NCBI GenBank assembly: GCA_964549615.1
Contig: CAZJVP010000048.1
Location: forward strand, 1-64,000
DNA: 64,000 bases
DNA from: CAYVLA01 sp964549615 [NCBI: uncultured Thermococci archaeon]
Lineage (GTDB): Archaea; CAYQAE01; CAYVLA01
Direction of reading: 5' to 3'
The position numbers and the translations under genes were made by a program. This document shows positions 34,263-42,162 of this stretch, piece after piece; within the stretch, counting starts at the first letter, position 1, and each line of letters begins with the position of its first letter. Under the pieces are notes generated by a model, which was not told the origin of the DNA, searched no databases, and worked only from the letters and a program-made list of their open reading frames with translations.

Positions 34263-35141
34263 ATGAAGCGCGACTTGCTGATGGCAAACCTTGGGGACAA
34301 CCCCTCTCAGTACGGCCGGGTCGGGGCCCTTGCTAAGCTGAAGAGCTTCGTCATCAGGGACGCCAAGATATGGTGGACCTACAAGATGTGGGTCCTGCTT
34401 GATTTGATGAGCACCCTCATGTTCGTGATCACCTATGCCTTGGTTTCGCGGATCGTTTCCCCGGACAGGCTTGTCGCCGGCGGCTACACGCGAGGTGGAT
34501 ATCTGGCCTTTTCGGTGATAGGGATCGCGTTCCAACAGTACGTCTTCTCATCCGTTCTAGGCATCTCGGAGGCCATAAGGGACGAGCAGTGGTTCGGCAC
34601 CATGGAAACGATACTTTCGTCCCCGACAAGCTTCAGGATCTTCTTGCTCGGCGAGTCGCTTTTCAGGTTCATGATAAGCACCATCCTCCTCACGGGCGCG
34701 GTGGGGCTTGGCATTGCCCTCGGCGCAACCTTCGAGGTCTCCCCCGCCATCATCGGCTCGGTGGCAGTTCTCTCGGTTCTGATGGTTTTCAGCCATCTCG
34801 CGATCGGCATCGCCAGCGCCGGCGTAATCATGAAGATCAAGCAGGGGGACCCGGTGGCCTGGGCGTTCTCTTGGCTGACGCAGCTCGTCTCAGGCGTTTT
34901 CTATCCCCTGAACGTCCTCCCCAACTATCTCAAATGGGTCGGGCTCGCATTCCCCCTAACATATTCGTTGCACGGGGTCAGGCTCTGCCTGATGGGCGGG
35001 CGAACGATCGCTGATCCCGTCGTGGCCCGGAACGTTCTTTGGCTGTGCATCTTCATCGCCATCTCGATGCCGGTGTCCCTTTACATCTTCAGGATCGGCT
35101 ACGACTCGTCGAGGCGAGATGGGTCGCTCGGACAGTATTAG
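34263..35141 (+). CDS. ABC-2 type permease, subunit 2
   Basis: A 292-residue permease paralogous to the preceding one: SEAIRDEQWFGTMETILSSP and AWAFSWLTQLVSGVFYPLNV match its partner's motifs at the same positions. About six membrane helices are seen, and both proteins share a first helix preceded by a KMWV/KTWV motif. The pair probably arose by gene duplication. Confidence 0.9.
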   Translation: MKRDLLMANLGDNPSQYGRVGALAKLKSFVIRDAKIWWTYKMWVLLDLMSTLMFVITYALVSRIVSPDRLVAGGYTRGGYLAFSVIGIAFQQYVFSSVLGISEAIRDEQWFGTMETILSSPTSFRIFLLGESLFRFMISTILLTGAVGLGIALGATFEVSPAIIGSVAVLSVLMVFSHLAIGIASAGVIMKIKQGDPVAWAFSWLTQLVSGVFYPLNVLPNYLKWVGLAFPLTYSLHGVRLCLMGGRTIADPVVARNVLWLCIFIAISMPVSLYIFRIGYDSSRRDGSLGQY

Positions 35142-35212
35142 CGCCGGTGACGCCCATCAAGTGCGCAAGTCATTAGCCGCGGGCGCGACCGGCCCAGCTC
35201 AGCTGGGGCGAG

Positions 35213-35224
35213 ATATTTTAATAG
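35213..35224 (+). promoter_or_regulatory. TATA box upstream of the zinc-ribbon gene
   Basis: ATATTTTAATAG, about 60 nt before ATG 35281, in an otherwise GC-rich spacer. Confidence 0.5.
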
Positions 35225-35280
35225 AAATTAGGGGTCCTGAGCTGGCCGAGGCACAGCGAGGCTCCCATGGTAGGGCGAAC

Positions 35281-35526
35281 ATGAGCTTTAGAGTGTTTGT
35301 GTGCGAGAGCTGCTCATCGAAGGTGGGGATCGAAGAAAAGTCCAAGGAGAGACCGTCGGTCTGTCCCAAATGCAGGGGCATGCTGATGTCCGGGGGGACT
35401 TCCGAGGAGTTCAAGGGCAGCGTTGTGGTCTGCCCCGACTGTGGCAACTCGTTCTTGTACGGCGAGGCCCCTTTCAAGTGTGCCTTCTGCGACCATACAT
35501 TCAGGGACCAGTTCACCTACTTCTGA
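35281..35526 (+). CDS. Small zinc-ribbon protein
   Basis: An 81-residue protein built of two zinc ribbons: CESC near residue 9 with CPKC near residue 29, and CPDC near residue 51 with CAFC near residue 67. It starts at ATG 35281; the open frame continues upstream but the sequence there is not conserved-looking. Such minimal ribbons often act as subunits of transcription or RNA complexes. No partner can be named. Confidence 0.75.
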   Translation: MSFRVFVCESCSSKVGIEEKSKERPSVCPKCRGMLMSGGTSEEFKGSVVVCPDCGNSFLYGEAPFKCAFCDHTFRDQFTYF

Positions 35527-35593
35527 GCGGGACGTTTCCGGGCCGCCCTCAAATGACGGGTTGCGAGCGGCCCGGCGAAATACCCCCTTCGAC

Positions 35594-37252
35594 CTACGTC
35601 ATCCCGCCCATCCCGCCCGGCCCCATGCCGCCGGCTGGAGGCTTCTTCTCCTTCTCCTCCTCTTTCTTAAGCTCCTTGGCGGATATGACGTCGTCGATTC
35701 TCAGGATCATGCAGGCCGTCTCGACGGCAGACTTGATGATCTGCCGGTTCACATCGAGCGGCTGAATGACCCCAAGCTTGTACATGTCTGCGATCTTTCC
35801 TTGGAAGATGTCTATGCCCATCTGCGGGCCCTTCGTCTCATTCTGGGCCACCAAGTCTTGGACTATGTCGATCGGGTCAAGGCCCGCGTTTTCGGCCAGG
35901 CTCCTCGGAACGATCCTCAGGGCCTCCGCGAACGCGGAGACGGCAAGGCCCTCCTTGCCCCCGACGCTTGAGGCGTAGCTCTGCACGGCACGGGACACGG
36001 CGGCCTCCACTGCCCCGCCTCCGGGAACGATCTTGTTGTTCTCCAACACGTCGCCCACGACGCACACCGCGTCGTGCAGGGCCCTCTCGATCTCGTCCAC
36101 GACGTGCTCAGTACCTCCCCTTATGAAGATCGTCACCGCCTTGGGGTCCTTGCAGTCCTCAACGAAGATCATCTCGTCGCCGGCTATTTTCCTCTCCTGC
36201 ACGAGTCCGGCGCTTCCCAAGTCATCCTTGGTCATGTCGTTCAGGTTCGTGATGATCCTGGCTCCGGTGGCCCTGGAAAGCTTCTCCATATCGCTCTTCT
36301 TGACCCTTCTCGCGGCAAGTATCCCGGCCTTCGCCAGATAGTGCTGGACGAGGTCGTCGATTCCCTTCTGACAGAAGACCACGTTCGCTCCGACCTTGCT
36401 GAACTTCTCCGCCATGTCCTTCAGCATCTTCTCCTCCTCGCCCAGGAAACTCTTGAGCTGTTCTGGCGTGGAGATCTTGATCTCAGCATCGGTCTCCGTC
36501 TCCTGGACCTCGAGCTTGGCGTCAACGAGGGCTATCTTCGCATTCTCCACAGTCTTTGGCATGGCCGGGTGCACGACCTCTTTGTCTATGATCGCACCCC
36601 TGACCAGCTCGGTCTCAGAAACGCCGGCACCCTGCTTCTTGACCATGTTGATGTAGTCGACGTCCACCTCTGTCTTATCGCCCACCTTCTCTGCAACCAG
36701 CTTGGCCGCCTTCACGGCAACTGAGGCGAGGTGGTCCCTGGCCACGTTGGCTGCCTTGCCGGTCATCGAGGTCTTGGCTATGTTCTCGAGGGTCTTGGTA
36801 TCGTTGGGATCGATCGTCTTTGCGATCCTGTCGAGCTCCTCGAGGGCCTTTCTTGCGGCGGCCCGATACCCGCTCACTATGACGGTGGCATGTATGTCCT
36901 GGGCCATGAGCTCCTGTGCCTTGGTCAAGAGCTCGCCTGCCAGGACTACCGCCGTTGTGGTTCCATCGCCCACTTCCTCGTCCTGGGTCTTCGCAACTTC
37001 GACCATCATCTTTGCCGCAGGGTGCTCAACGTCCATTTCGTCAAGGATGGTCGCGCCGTCGTTGGTCACCACGATGTCCCCGAGGCTGTCAACGAGCATC
37101 TTGTCCATTCCCCGCGGGCCCAGGGTGGTCCTCACGGCCTCCGCGATCACCTTCGCAGCAAGGAGGTTGTTCTGCTGGGCGTCCCTGCCTCGACGCCTCT
37201 GTGTTCCCTCCTTGAGTATAAGCACAGGCGTGCCTGCCAGTTGAGTCGCCAT
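35594..37252 (-). CDS. thsA: Thermosome (group II chaperonin) subunit
   Basis: A 552-residue chaperonin. It has the conserved opening [20 protein letters not shown], the ATP-binding [12 protein letters not shown] and [12 protein letters not shown], the catalytic-loop [17 protein letters not shown], and the archaeal C-terminal tail [15 protein letters not shown]. Full length. It forms the eight-membered double ring that folds proteins in the cytosol. The promoter is a strong TATA box 30-40 nt upstream. Confidence 0.98.
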   Translation of the reverse strand: MATQLAGTPVLILKEGTQRRRGRDAQQNNLLAAKVIAEAVRTTLGPRGMDKMLVDSLGDIVVTNDGATILDEMDVEHPAAKMMVEVAKTQDEEVGDGTTTAVVLAGELLTKAQELMAQDIHATVIVSGYRAAARKALEELDRIAKTIDPNDTKTLENIAKTSMTGKAANVARDHLASVAVKAAKLVAEKVGDKTEVDVDYINMVKKQGAGVSETELVRGAIIDKEVVHPAMPKTVENAKIALVDAKLEVQETETDAEIKISTPEQLKSFLGEEEKMLKDMAEKFSKVGANVVFCQKGIDDLVQHYLAKAGILAARRVKKSDMEKLSRATGARIITNLNDMTKDDLGSAGLVQERKIAGDEMIFVEDCKDPKAVTIFIRGGTEHVVDEIERALHDAVCVVGDVLENNKIVPGGGAVEAAVSRAVQSYASSVGGKEGLAVSAFAEALRIVPRSLAENAGLDPIDIVQDLVAQNETKGPQMGIDIFQGKIADMYKLGVIQPLDVNRQIIKSAVETACMILRIDDVISAKELKKEEEKEKKPPAGGMGPGGMGGMT

Positions 37253-37281
37253 GCAATCGCCTTGCTCATCTGTCTTATCGG

Positions 37282-37292
37282 TTATATATAAA
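37282..37292 (-). promoter_or_regulatory. TATA box of the thermosome gene
   Basis: Minus strand TTTATATATAA, a near-consensus archaeal TATA box, 30-40 nt upstream of the ATG at 37252. Confidence 0.75.
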
Positions 37293-37354
37293 GCTTTTCG
37301 GTCTCGAGGGTAGCGTTGCCATGCCCCAGCCTTGTTCCTGGCTGCAGGCTTCAG

Positions 37355-37990
37355 CTAGCTTCTTCCGATCCCGCTTCCCCATCCGCCCGTCTCATAGGAA
37401 AGGAGCGTCCCGTTTTCCACCAAGGCCGCAAGCCGATCGTCCATCCAAGCCGGAACAAGAATGGACATGCTCTGCCCCATCTCATCCACGGCAACTCCCC
37501 TACATGCCGCAAGGAGGTCGTGGATTCCGACGGGGCTGACCCCGGGACCGAGCCTTAGGAGGACAAGAACATAACCGACGTAGACGACCCGCCTGTCGGG
37601 GTACGTGGTCGCGATGCCCCCGCCATCGGCCGAAACGAGGGCATCCACCCCACCGTTCATCCCGACGACCTCGTATCCCTGTGCCTCGCCCTCTCCGCCG
37701 AGTTTGGTCACTAGAGCGCTCTCCCCGAGGTCCTTCAACGCTCCACGGGCTTCGTCGGCGATCGGAGCTTGGACTCTCTCAAATCCGCCCTCCTGCTCGA
37801 ATGCGCCCTTCTCCCCCGCCAGGATCAAGGTCCGATCCTCAACGGCTTCGGTTGTGCCTCGGCATCGAAGGCCGTACAGCAAGATCGATTGCACGGATCC
37901 TGCAAAAAGCCCCAACACGATGATCGCGGCCACCAACCTGTCCAATATCCCACGGGCCCCTGTGTCTAACGCACATAGGCGCTGGAACAA
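37355..37990 (-). CDS. Membrane-anchored protein of unknown function
   Basis: A protein of up to 211 residues with a membrane helix near the N-terminus (RLVAAIIVLGLFAGSVQSIL). The start is uncertain: TTG 37990 is the longest form and TTG 37945 a shorter one. An A/T-rich GATATATG lies at 37993-38002, which favours the shorter form. The extracytoplasmic part has TYPDRRVVYVGYVLVLLRL and no cysteine pattern. No family recognised. Confidence 0.5.
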   Translation of the reverse strand: MFQRLCALDTGARGILDRLVAAIIVLGLFAGSVQSILLYGLRCRGTTEAVEDRTLILAGEKGAFEQEGGFERVQAPIADEARGALKDLGESALVTKLGGEGEAQGYEVVGMNGGVDALVSADGGGIATTYPDRRVVYVGYVLVLLRLGPGVSPVGIHDLLAACRGVAVDEMGQSMSILVPAWMDDRLAALVENGTLLSYETGGWGSGIGRS

Positions 37991-38160
37991 TTCATATATC
38001 TATGCTGAAACGATCCGGAAGGGAGCAATTTAGCTTCCCACTGGTTTCCAGAGCGGCACATGGGGGCAATGCGGGAAGCCAACTTGCCGCCTGATCCGAC
38101 CCACCCGACCGATTTGGTCGGAACGAGACGGTCATCGGCCGCTTCGATATCCTTAGGTAA

Positions 38161-38168
38161 TATTTAAG
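38161..38168 (+). promoter_or_regulatory. TATA box of the eL18-uL13-uS9-rpoN operon
   Basis: TATTTAAG within GGTAATATTTAAGAAAAAC, about 80 nt before the first start codon. Confidence 0.55.
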
Positions 38169-38247
38169 AAAAACGTTTGGCGATCATCGCTGCCGACGAT
38201 CCTCGTGGAGATCCGTCTTTCGATCGTTTTCTCCTGGGGAGATCTAA

Positions 38248-38607
38248 TTGCGAAGCAGGAAGACCAACGCGGTCATCGCACGCTTGATCGACTCCCTTAG
38301 GGCTCTCTCTCACGAGACAGGGGCAGCCATATGGAAGGATCTCTCCGTGAGGCTATCCAAGAGCACAAGGCGGATGCCGGCGGTCAACGTTGGCGAGATA
38401 TCCGCAAGAACCGAGCCGGAGGACCAGGTCGCCGTACCGGGCAAGGTTCTCGGTTTCGGCAGCCTCAACCACCGCGTGATCGTGGCGGGCGTGGGCTTCA
38501 GCGCAGCGGCCCGGAGGAAGATAGCCGCAGCAGGCGGCGAGTGCATTAGCTTGATGGATCTCGCCAAGAGGAACCCGAAGGGGTCCAAAGTCAAGATCAT
38601 GATCTGA
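38248..38607 (+). CDS. rpl18e: Large ribosomal subunit protein eL18
   Basis: A 119-residue archaeal/eukaryotic ribosomal protein. Recognised by VPGKVLGFGSLNHRVIVAGV, FSAAARRKIAAAGGECISLM and the start RSRKTNAVIARLIDSLR. The start codon is TTG. First gene of the cluster; uL13 follows after 10 bp. Confidence 0.95.
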   Translation: MRSRKTNAVIARLIDSLRALSHETGAAIWKDLSVRLSKSTRRMPAVNVGEISARTEPEDQVAVPGKVLGFGSLNHRVIVAGVGFSAAARRKIAAAGGECISLMDLAKRNPKGSKVKIMI

Positions 38608-38617
38608 GGAACCGACG

Positions 38618-39058
38618 ATGATCGTAGTTGATGCAAGCGACCAGATACTCGGAAGGATGGCCTCCATCGTAGCCAAGCGATTGCTGGAAGGGGAAACGGT
38701 TGCAGTCGTCAACTGCGAGAAGGCAGTGGTCACGGGCAATCCAACCGTCACGTATGCAAGGTACAAGACCAAGTATGATCTTGGACGCGTCGTCAACCCA
38801 ACCAAGGGGCCTTTCTTTCCCAGGACCCCCGATAGAATCGTGAGCCGCGCGATAAGGGGAATGCTGCCCTTCAGTAAGCCCCGGGGAAAGGCGGCTTTCC
38901 GTCTCCTCCGTGTCTACAGGGGAGTGCCTGATTCGCTGAAGGACGCCCCCCTGTTGAGATTCGAGGAGGCGGGCGTGGACCGCCTGGGGAGGAAGAAGTA
39001 CACGACGGTCGGCGATATCTCGCTTGCGCTCGGCGTCAAGAGGGAGATGGTGTTTTGA
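38618..39058 (+). CDS. rpl13: Large ribosomal subunit protein uL13
   Basis: A 146-residue ribosomal protein. Landmarks: DQILGRMASIVAKRLLEGE, FPRTPDRIVSRAIRGMLPF and RGKAAFRLLRVYRGVP. Overlaps the uS9 start by 4 bp. Confidence 0.97.
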   Translation: MIVVDASDQILGRMASIVAKRLLEGETVAVVNCEKAVVTGNPTVTYARYKTKYDLGRVVNPTKGPFFPRTPDRIVSRAIRGMLPFSKPRGKAAFRLLRVYRGVPDSLKDAPLLRFEEAGVDRLGRKKYTTVGDISLALGVKREMVF

Positions 39059-39459
39059 ACGAAGTACCGCTCACGGTCTCGGCCAGGTTCAAGCGGGCGA
39101 CCGCAAGGGCGACCCTCCGGGAGGGCAACGGCGAACTCAGGATCGACAGGAAGCCGCTCGACGTCTACGGGACCGAGCTGGCCAGAGAGAGGATACGCGA
39201 GGTGCTCTATCTGGCCGGAGACGCGACGAAGAAGGTGGACATCAGCGTTCACGTTGAAGGCGGTGGGATCTCGGGCCAGACCAATGCGATCCGCACCAGC
39301 ATTGCCACGGGCCTGATCCAGTGGACCAAGGATCCGAACCTGAGGCAGAAGTTCATGGAGTACGACCGTTCCATCGTCAAGGGCGACGCTAGAGTAAAGG
39401 AATCCAAGAAGGCGGGCCGCAGGAGGGCCAGGGCCAAGAAACAGAAGAGCTACAGGTAG
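39055..39459 (+). CDS. rps9: Small ribosomal subunit protein uS9
   Basis: A 134-residue ribosomal protein. RFKRATARATLREGNGELRI and the C-terminal VKESKKAGRRRARAKKQKSY, whose tail reaches the P site of the ribosome, identify it. The start is TTG overlapping the uL13 stop. Confidence 0.97.
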   Translation: MNEVPLTVSARFKRATARATLREGNGELRIDRKPLDVYGTELARERIREVLYLAGDATKKVDISVHVEGGGISGQTNAIRTSIATGLIQWTKDPNLRQKFMEYDRSIVKGDARVKESKKAGRRRARAKKQKSYR

Positions 39460-39465
39460 GTTGGC

Positions 39466-39669
39466 ATGATCATACCGATTAGATGCTTCACATGCGGCAA
39501 GCTGATAGGGGACAAGTACGAGGCTTACAAGGAGCGGGTTGGCTTCGGGGAGAAGCCAGAGGATGTGCTACGTGACCTCGGCATCAACCGCTACTGCTGC
39601 AGAAGGATGCTGATCTCGCACGTCGACCTGATGGACGAGGTCATAAAGTACAAGAAGCCATCGGCCTAG
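39466..39669 (+). CDS. rpoN: RNA polymerase subunit RpoN (Rpb10)
   Basis: A 67-residue zinc-bundle subunit of archaeal RNA polymerase. The zinc ligands are in [15 protein letters not shown] and [14 protein letters not shown], including the typical vicinal CC. Its stop codon overlaps the stop of the convergent gene on the other strand within CTAG. Confidence 0.97.
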   Translation: MIIPIRCFTCGKLIGDKYEAYKERVGFGEKPEDVLRDLGINRYCCRRMLISHVDLMDEVIKYKKPSA

Positions 39670-39953
39670 ACCGTCTTGAACCTTCTGTCGGGCAAAGGAC
39701 CGACGTAGGGCGTGACCGAGACCTTCTCGTTCTTTGAGAGGTTGAAAACCCTGACTATCTCGGGGGCAAGCCCGATGGTCCCTGGCTCCACCTCGTCCTC
39801 GACAATCTTGCCTATGAGCGTCCCTATCTCGAAGTTTATCTGGACCCATTCGCCCGGCTCCAGTCCCATCTTCCTAATATCGTCCACGTTCATCTTAACT
39901 ATGTCGCGCATGTAAGCGCTCCTTGCCGCGAACTCAAACACCCGCCCCGACAT
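39666..39953 (-). CDS. Small double-psi beta-barrel protein
   Basis: A 95-residue protein. The central part ([20 protein letters not shown] onward, then [20 protein letters not shown]) resembles the double-psi beta-barrel half of CDC48/VAT N-domains and related barrels: a repeated pattern of a helix, then a short glycine turn, then paired strands. No ATPase domain is attached. It converges on rpoN with a 4-bp overlap of stop codons and is followed upstream by the GATase1-like gene, 15 bp apart. Function unknown. Confidence 0.7.
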   Translation of the reverse strand: MSGRVFEFAARSAYMRDIVKMNVDDIRKMGLEPGEWVQINFEIGTLIGKIVEDEVEPGTIGLAPEIVRVFNLSKNEKVSVTPYVGPLPDRRFKTV

Positions 39954-39968
39954 CGTCCCTCCTCCCGA

Positions 39969-41183
39969 TCACTCCCTCTCGATAAGCTTGGTCACCCTTA
40001 CCTCCTTGTACAGCCGCCTCCTCACCATCAGGCTCCAGAGTAGAAAGCCCGCGACCATCGAGGTGCCGGAGACGACGAGCCATTCTGCCATAAAGATCCA
40101 GAAAAGAGCCCTGTCCTTTGCTTCCAAGACCTCTTGGGTCATAGCGTCGAGTTCGGCCAAGAGGCTCGACAGCCCGGATCGGCACTCCTCCAGCTCCTGA
40201 ACCACGTACTGCTTGTCCACGGCTGCTTTGGCCGCGCCGAGCTCGCCTAGCCTCATCTCAACCTGCCTCAGATTGGCGCCGAACCTGTCGGCGAAGTCTA
40301 TCGTCGAGACAAGGTATGTCCTCCTGTAGTGGAACTGGTTGAAGAGCGCCCTTATTTCGTGTACGAGCTCGAGGTCCTGCGGGATGGGGACGCGCGCCGG
40401 GAAGTATATCAGATGCGACAGCACATCGATGTGCCACTTCCAGCGGTAGAAATCGGGCGTGCCGTGCCACTTGTGCACATATGCCACGGACCTCCCCTCG
40501 CCGTAGTCCCAGTAGACGATCACGGGCTTGTTGCGGTTGTAGGGGACCTCCGGGGACATCCTAGCCAAGACTGTGGCGCCTTCCCTCTCCCAGGGGCGGT
40601 TGTGCGCCCATATCCTTATCTCGTGCCAGGGAAGGTTGCGCATCAAGGGATGATCGCGGTACTCCTCCTCAACGATTATGTGGAAGCCGTGCTGCTCGTA
40701 GTATATCGCCGCCTTGTCGTCGACAGGGAGGATGTCCCCGATCGGGTGTAGATACCAAGAGGTGTGTCTGCCGCTGGTCGCAAAGCTCGACGAGTCGTCA
40801 GCCATCAGGAAACCCATGCCCTCGTTCCGGACCCCTTCCTTAACCCAGTTCTGAAAGTCGTCCCGCAGGTGGCTTGCATCCATCCCGTCCTCTATGACCA
40901 CATCAAAATTGTCGTAAAGCGCGCGCTGGCTTCTCGGCAGATACATTCGGAGACACCGGAAAGCCTCCTCGCCCATTGACCACGCGTGAGCCGGAACGGG
41001 ATAGTAGCTGATTCGAGGATCCTGGCTGAGCACGGGGCCTGGGTGTCCAGGGTAGAACCATGCCTTGCCGATGTGAAGCAGGCGAATCACGCCGTTGGCG
41101 TCGGTCCTTGCGTCGAACTCGCCCGATGCCTGGGAAAGTGCGATAGCGATGAGGACCGCAAAGGCGAACAGCCCTTTTCGCAC
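39969..41183 (-). CDS. Membrane-anchored GATase1-like protein, paralogue B
   Basis: A 404-residue paralogue of the proteins at 3259, 48101 and 52988. It has a signal peptide (KGLFAFAVLIAIALSQASG, start GTG 41183) and a GATase1-like domain of PF07090 type. Family features are LYDNFDVVIEDGMDAS, FQNWVKEGVRNEGMGFLMAD, HPIGDILPVDDKA and PVIVYWDYGEGRSVAYVHKW. A helical region follows (about 280-355), then the conserved end ALFWIFMAEWLVVSGTSMVA and GFLLWSLMVRRRLYKEV. This copy keeps the clearest match to the PF07090 pattern. No small partner gene is adjacent; the double-psi barrel gene follows instead. Confidence 0.75.
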   Translation of the reverse strand: MRKGLFAFAVLIAIALSQASGEFDARTDANGVIRLLHIGKAWFYPGHPGPVLSQDPRISYYPVPAHAWSMGEEAFRCLRMYLPRSQRALYDNFDVVIEDGMDASHLRDDFQNWVKEGVRNEGMGFLMADDSSSFATSGRHTSWYLHPIGDILPVDDKAAIYYEQHGFHIIVEEEYRDHPLMRNLPWHEIRIWAHNRPWEREGATVLARMSPEVPYNRNKPVIVYWDYGEGRSVAYVHKWHGTPDFYRWKWHIDVLSHLIYFPARVPIPQDLELVHEIRALFNQFHYRRTYLVSTIDFADRFGANLRQVEMRLGELGAAKAAVDKQYVVQELEECRSGLSSLLAELDAMTQEVLEAKDRALFWIFMAEWLVVSGTSMVAGFLLWSLMVRRRLYKEVRVTKLIERE

Positions 41184-41290
41184 GCGTATCGGTAGGCCTT
41201 CATCTTAGAAAAACTTGCTGGTATCAGGCGCCAAGGATGCCATGGATGGGGTTTCAGGCTTGCGCGCGATTCCCCTTGACGAACCGGAAT

Positions 41291-42055
41291 TTACACCGCG
41301 TAGCCGCCGTCCAGCACCCTTATTTCGTAGAGGATGGCCCTGAAGAGCCAAAGCCCAAAGGCGCAGGAAACCACTAGGGGAAGGAGGGCGAGAGGGCCGG
41401 GCAGGTGCTCGCTCCCGAGGGCCGCGAAGAGGAATATGGCAAAGTTGTACAGGGCATGGTACGTGACGGCCATGGCGTACCGGGTTATCCAGAAGCCCCC
41501 CAGTAACTTCTGGGTGGATATGCCGGATCCCGAGATCGCGCCCGTGGCGCCGTGAAGCGAGGCTGAGCCAAGCGACCTTACGACGATCAGCACTGCGATC
41601 GACGCCAAGCCCGCAGCCTGACCCAGGGCGAGGCTTTCCTGTTTCCAGGAAACGAAGAAGTACATGACGTTCTCAGTCGCAGCGAAACCGAAGCCTGCCG
41701 CCGCCCCGTACACAAGGCCGTCCTCGATCTCGTCGAAAAAGGGCTTGTTGCGCAACAGAAGGACGGGGAGGGCTTTGGTGAACTCCTCGAAGATGGGGGC
41801 CAGGACGACGATGCCAAGAAGCAGGGTGCTCCTCTGGGCGGCATTGGTCGCCGTCGCGTAGATATCCACGACCACCTGCCCGGCCATCTCGAGGACCAAG
41901 GCCAAGCCCGTCGAGACGACGGCACCGAGAGCGAAAACCTCTAGGACTCTGCCGAAGGGTTCCCTTCGCGTCAGCTCTGAGCGCCTCACCCACAGAACGT
42001 AGAAAATGCATGGAACGAAGCCCATAGCGATGAGGGCCAGCTCCTCTTGGATCAC
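41291..42055 (-). CDS. PrsW-family intramembrane protease, leaderless GTG start
   Basis: A 254-residue polytopic membrane protein of the PrsW (M82) family, which cleaves membrane-anchored substrates. The characteristic motifs are present: APIFEEFTKALPVLLL (EExxK), EDGLVYGAAAGFGFAATENV (the FxxxEN block) and the histidine-containing SLHGATGAISG and TYHALYNFAIFLF. GTG 42055 is chosen because a TATA box lies at 42077-42086 and the first helix begins soon after; codons further upstream give no sensible N-terminus. Divergent from the GH38 mannosidase gene. In bacteria PrsW sheds anti-sigma factors; here the substrate could be one of the many single-pass surface proteins in this window (inference). 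Confidence 0.85.
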   Translation of the reverse strand: MIQEELALIAMGFVPCIFYVLWVRRSELTRREPFGRVLEVFALGAVVSTGLALVLEMAGQVVVDIYATATNAAQRSTLLLGIVVLAPIFEEFTKALPVLLLRNKPFFDEIEDGLVYGAAAGFGFAATENVMYFFVSWKQESLALGQAAGLASIAVLIVVRSLGSASLHGATGAISGSGISTQKLLGGFWITRYAMAVTYHALYNFAIFLFAALGSEHLPGPLALLPLVVSCAFGLWLFRAILYEIRVLDGGYAV

Positions 42056-42076
42056 ACCCCGCGCCACAGGTTGGAG

Positions 42077-42086
42077 GATAAATATC
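42077..42086 (-). promoter_or_regulatory. TATA box of the PrsW-family gene
   Basis: Minus strand ATATTTATCC, centred about 26 nt from GTG 42055, so transcription would start at or next to the start codon. Confidence 0.55.
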
Positions 42087-42129
42087 TTCCGACCGAGAGA
42101 CCGGAAGGAGGAGCAACTCGGGAGTGTGA

Positions 42130-42139
42130 AACTTATCAC
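42130..42139 (+). promoter_or_regulatory. TATA-like box of the GH38 gene
   Basis: AACTTATCAC, about 25-33 nt upstream of ATG 42163; the transcript is probably leaderless or nearly so. Confidence 0.45.
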
Positions 42140-42162
42140 TGCAACAGGACGGACTGGTGAGC

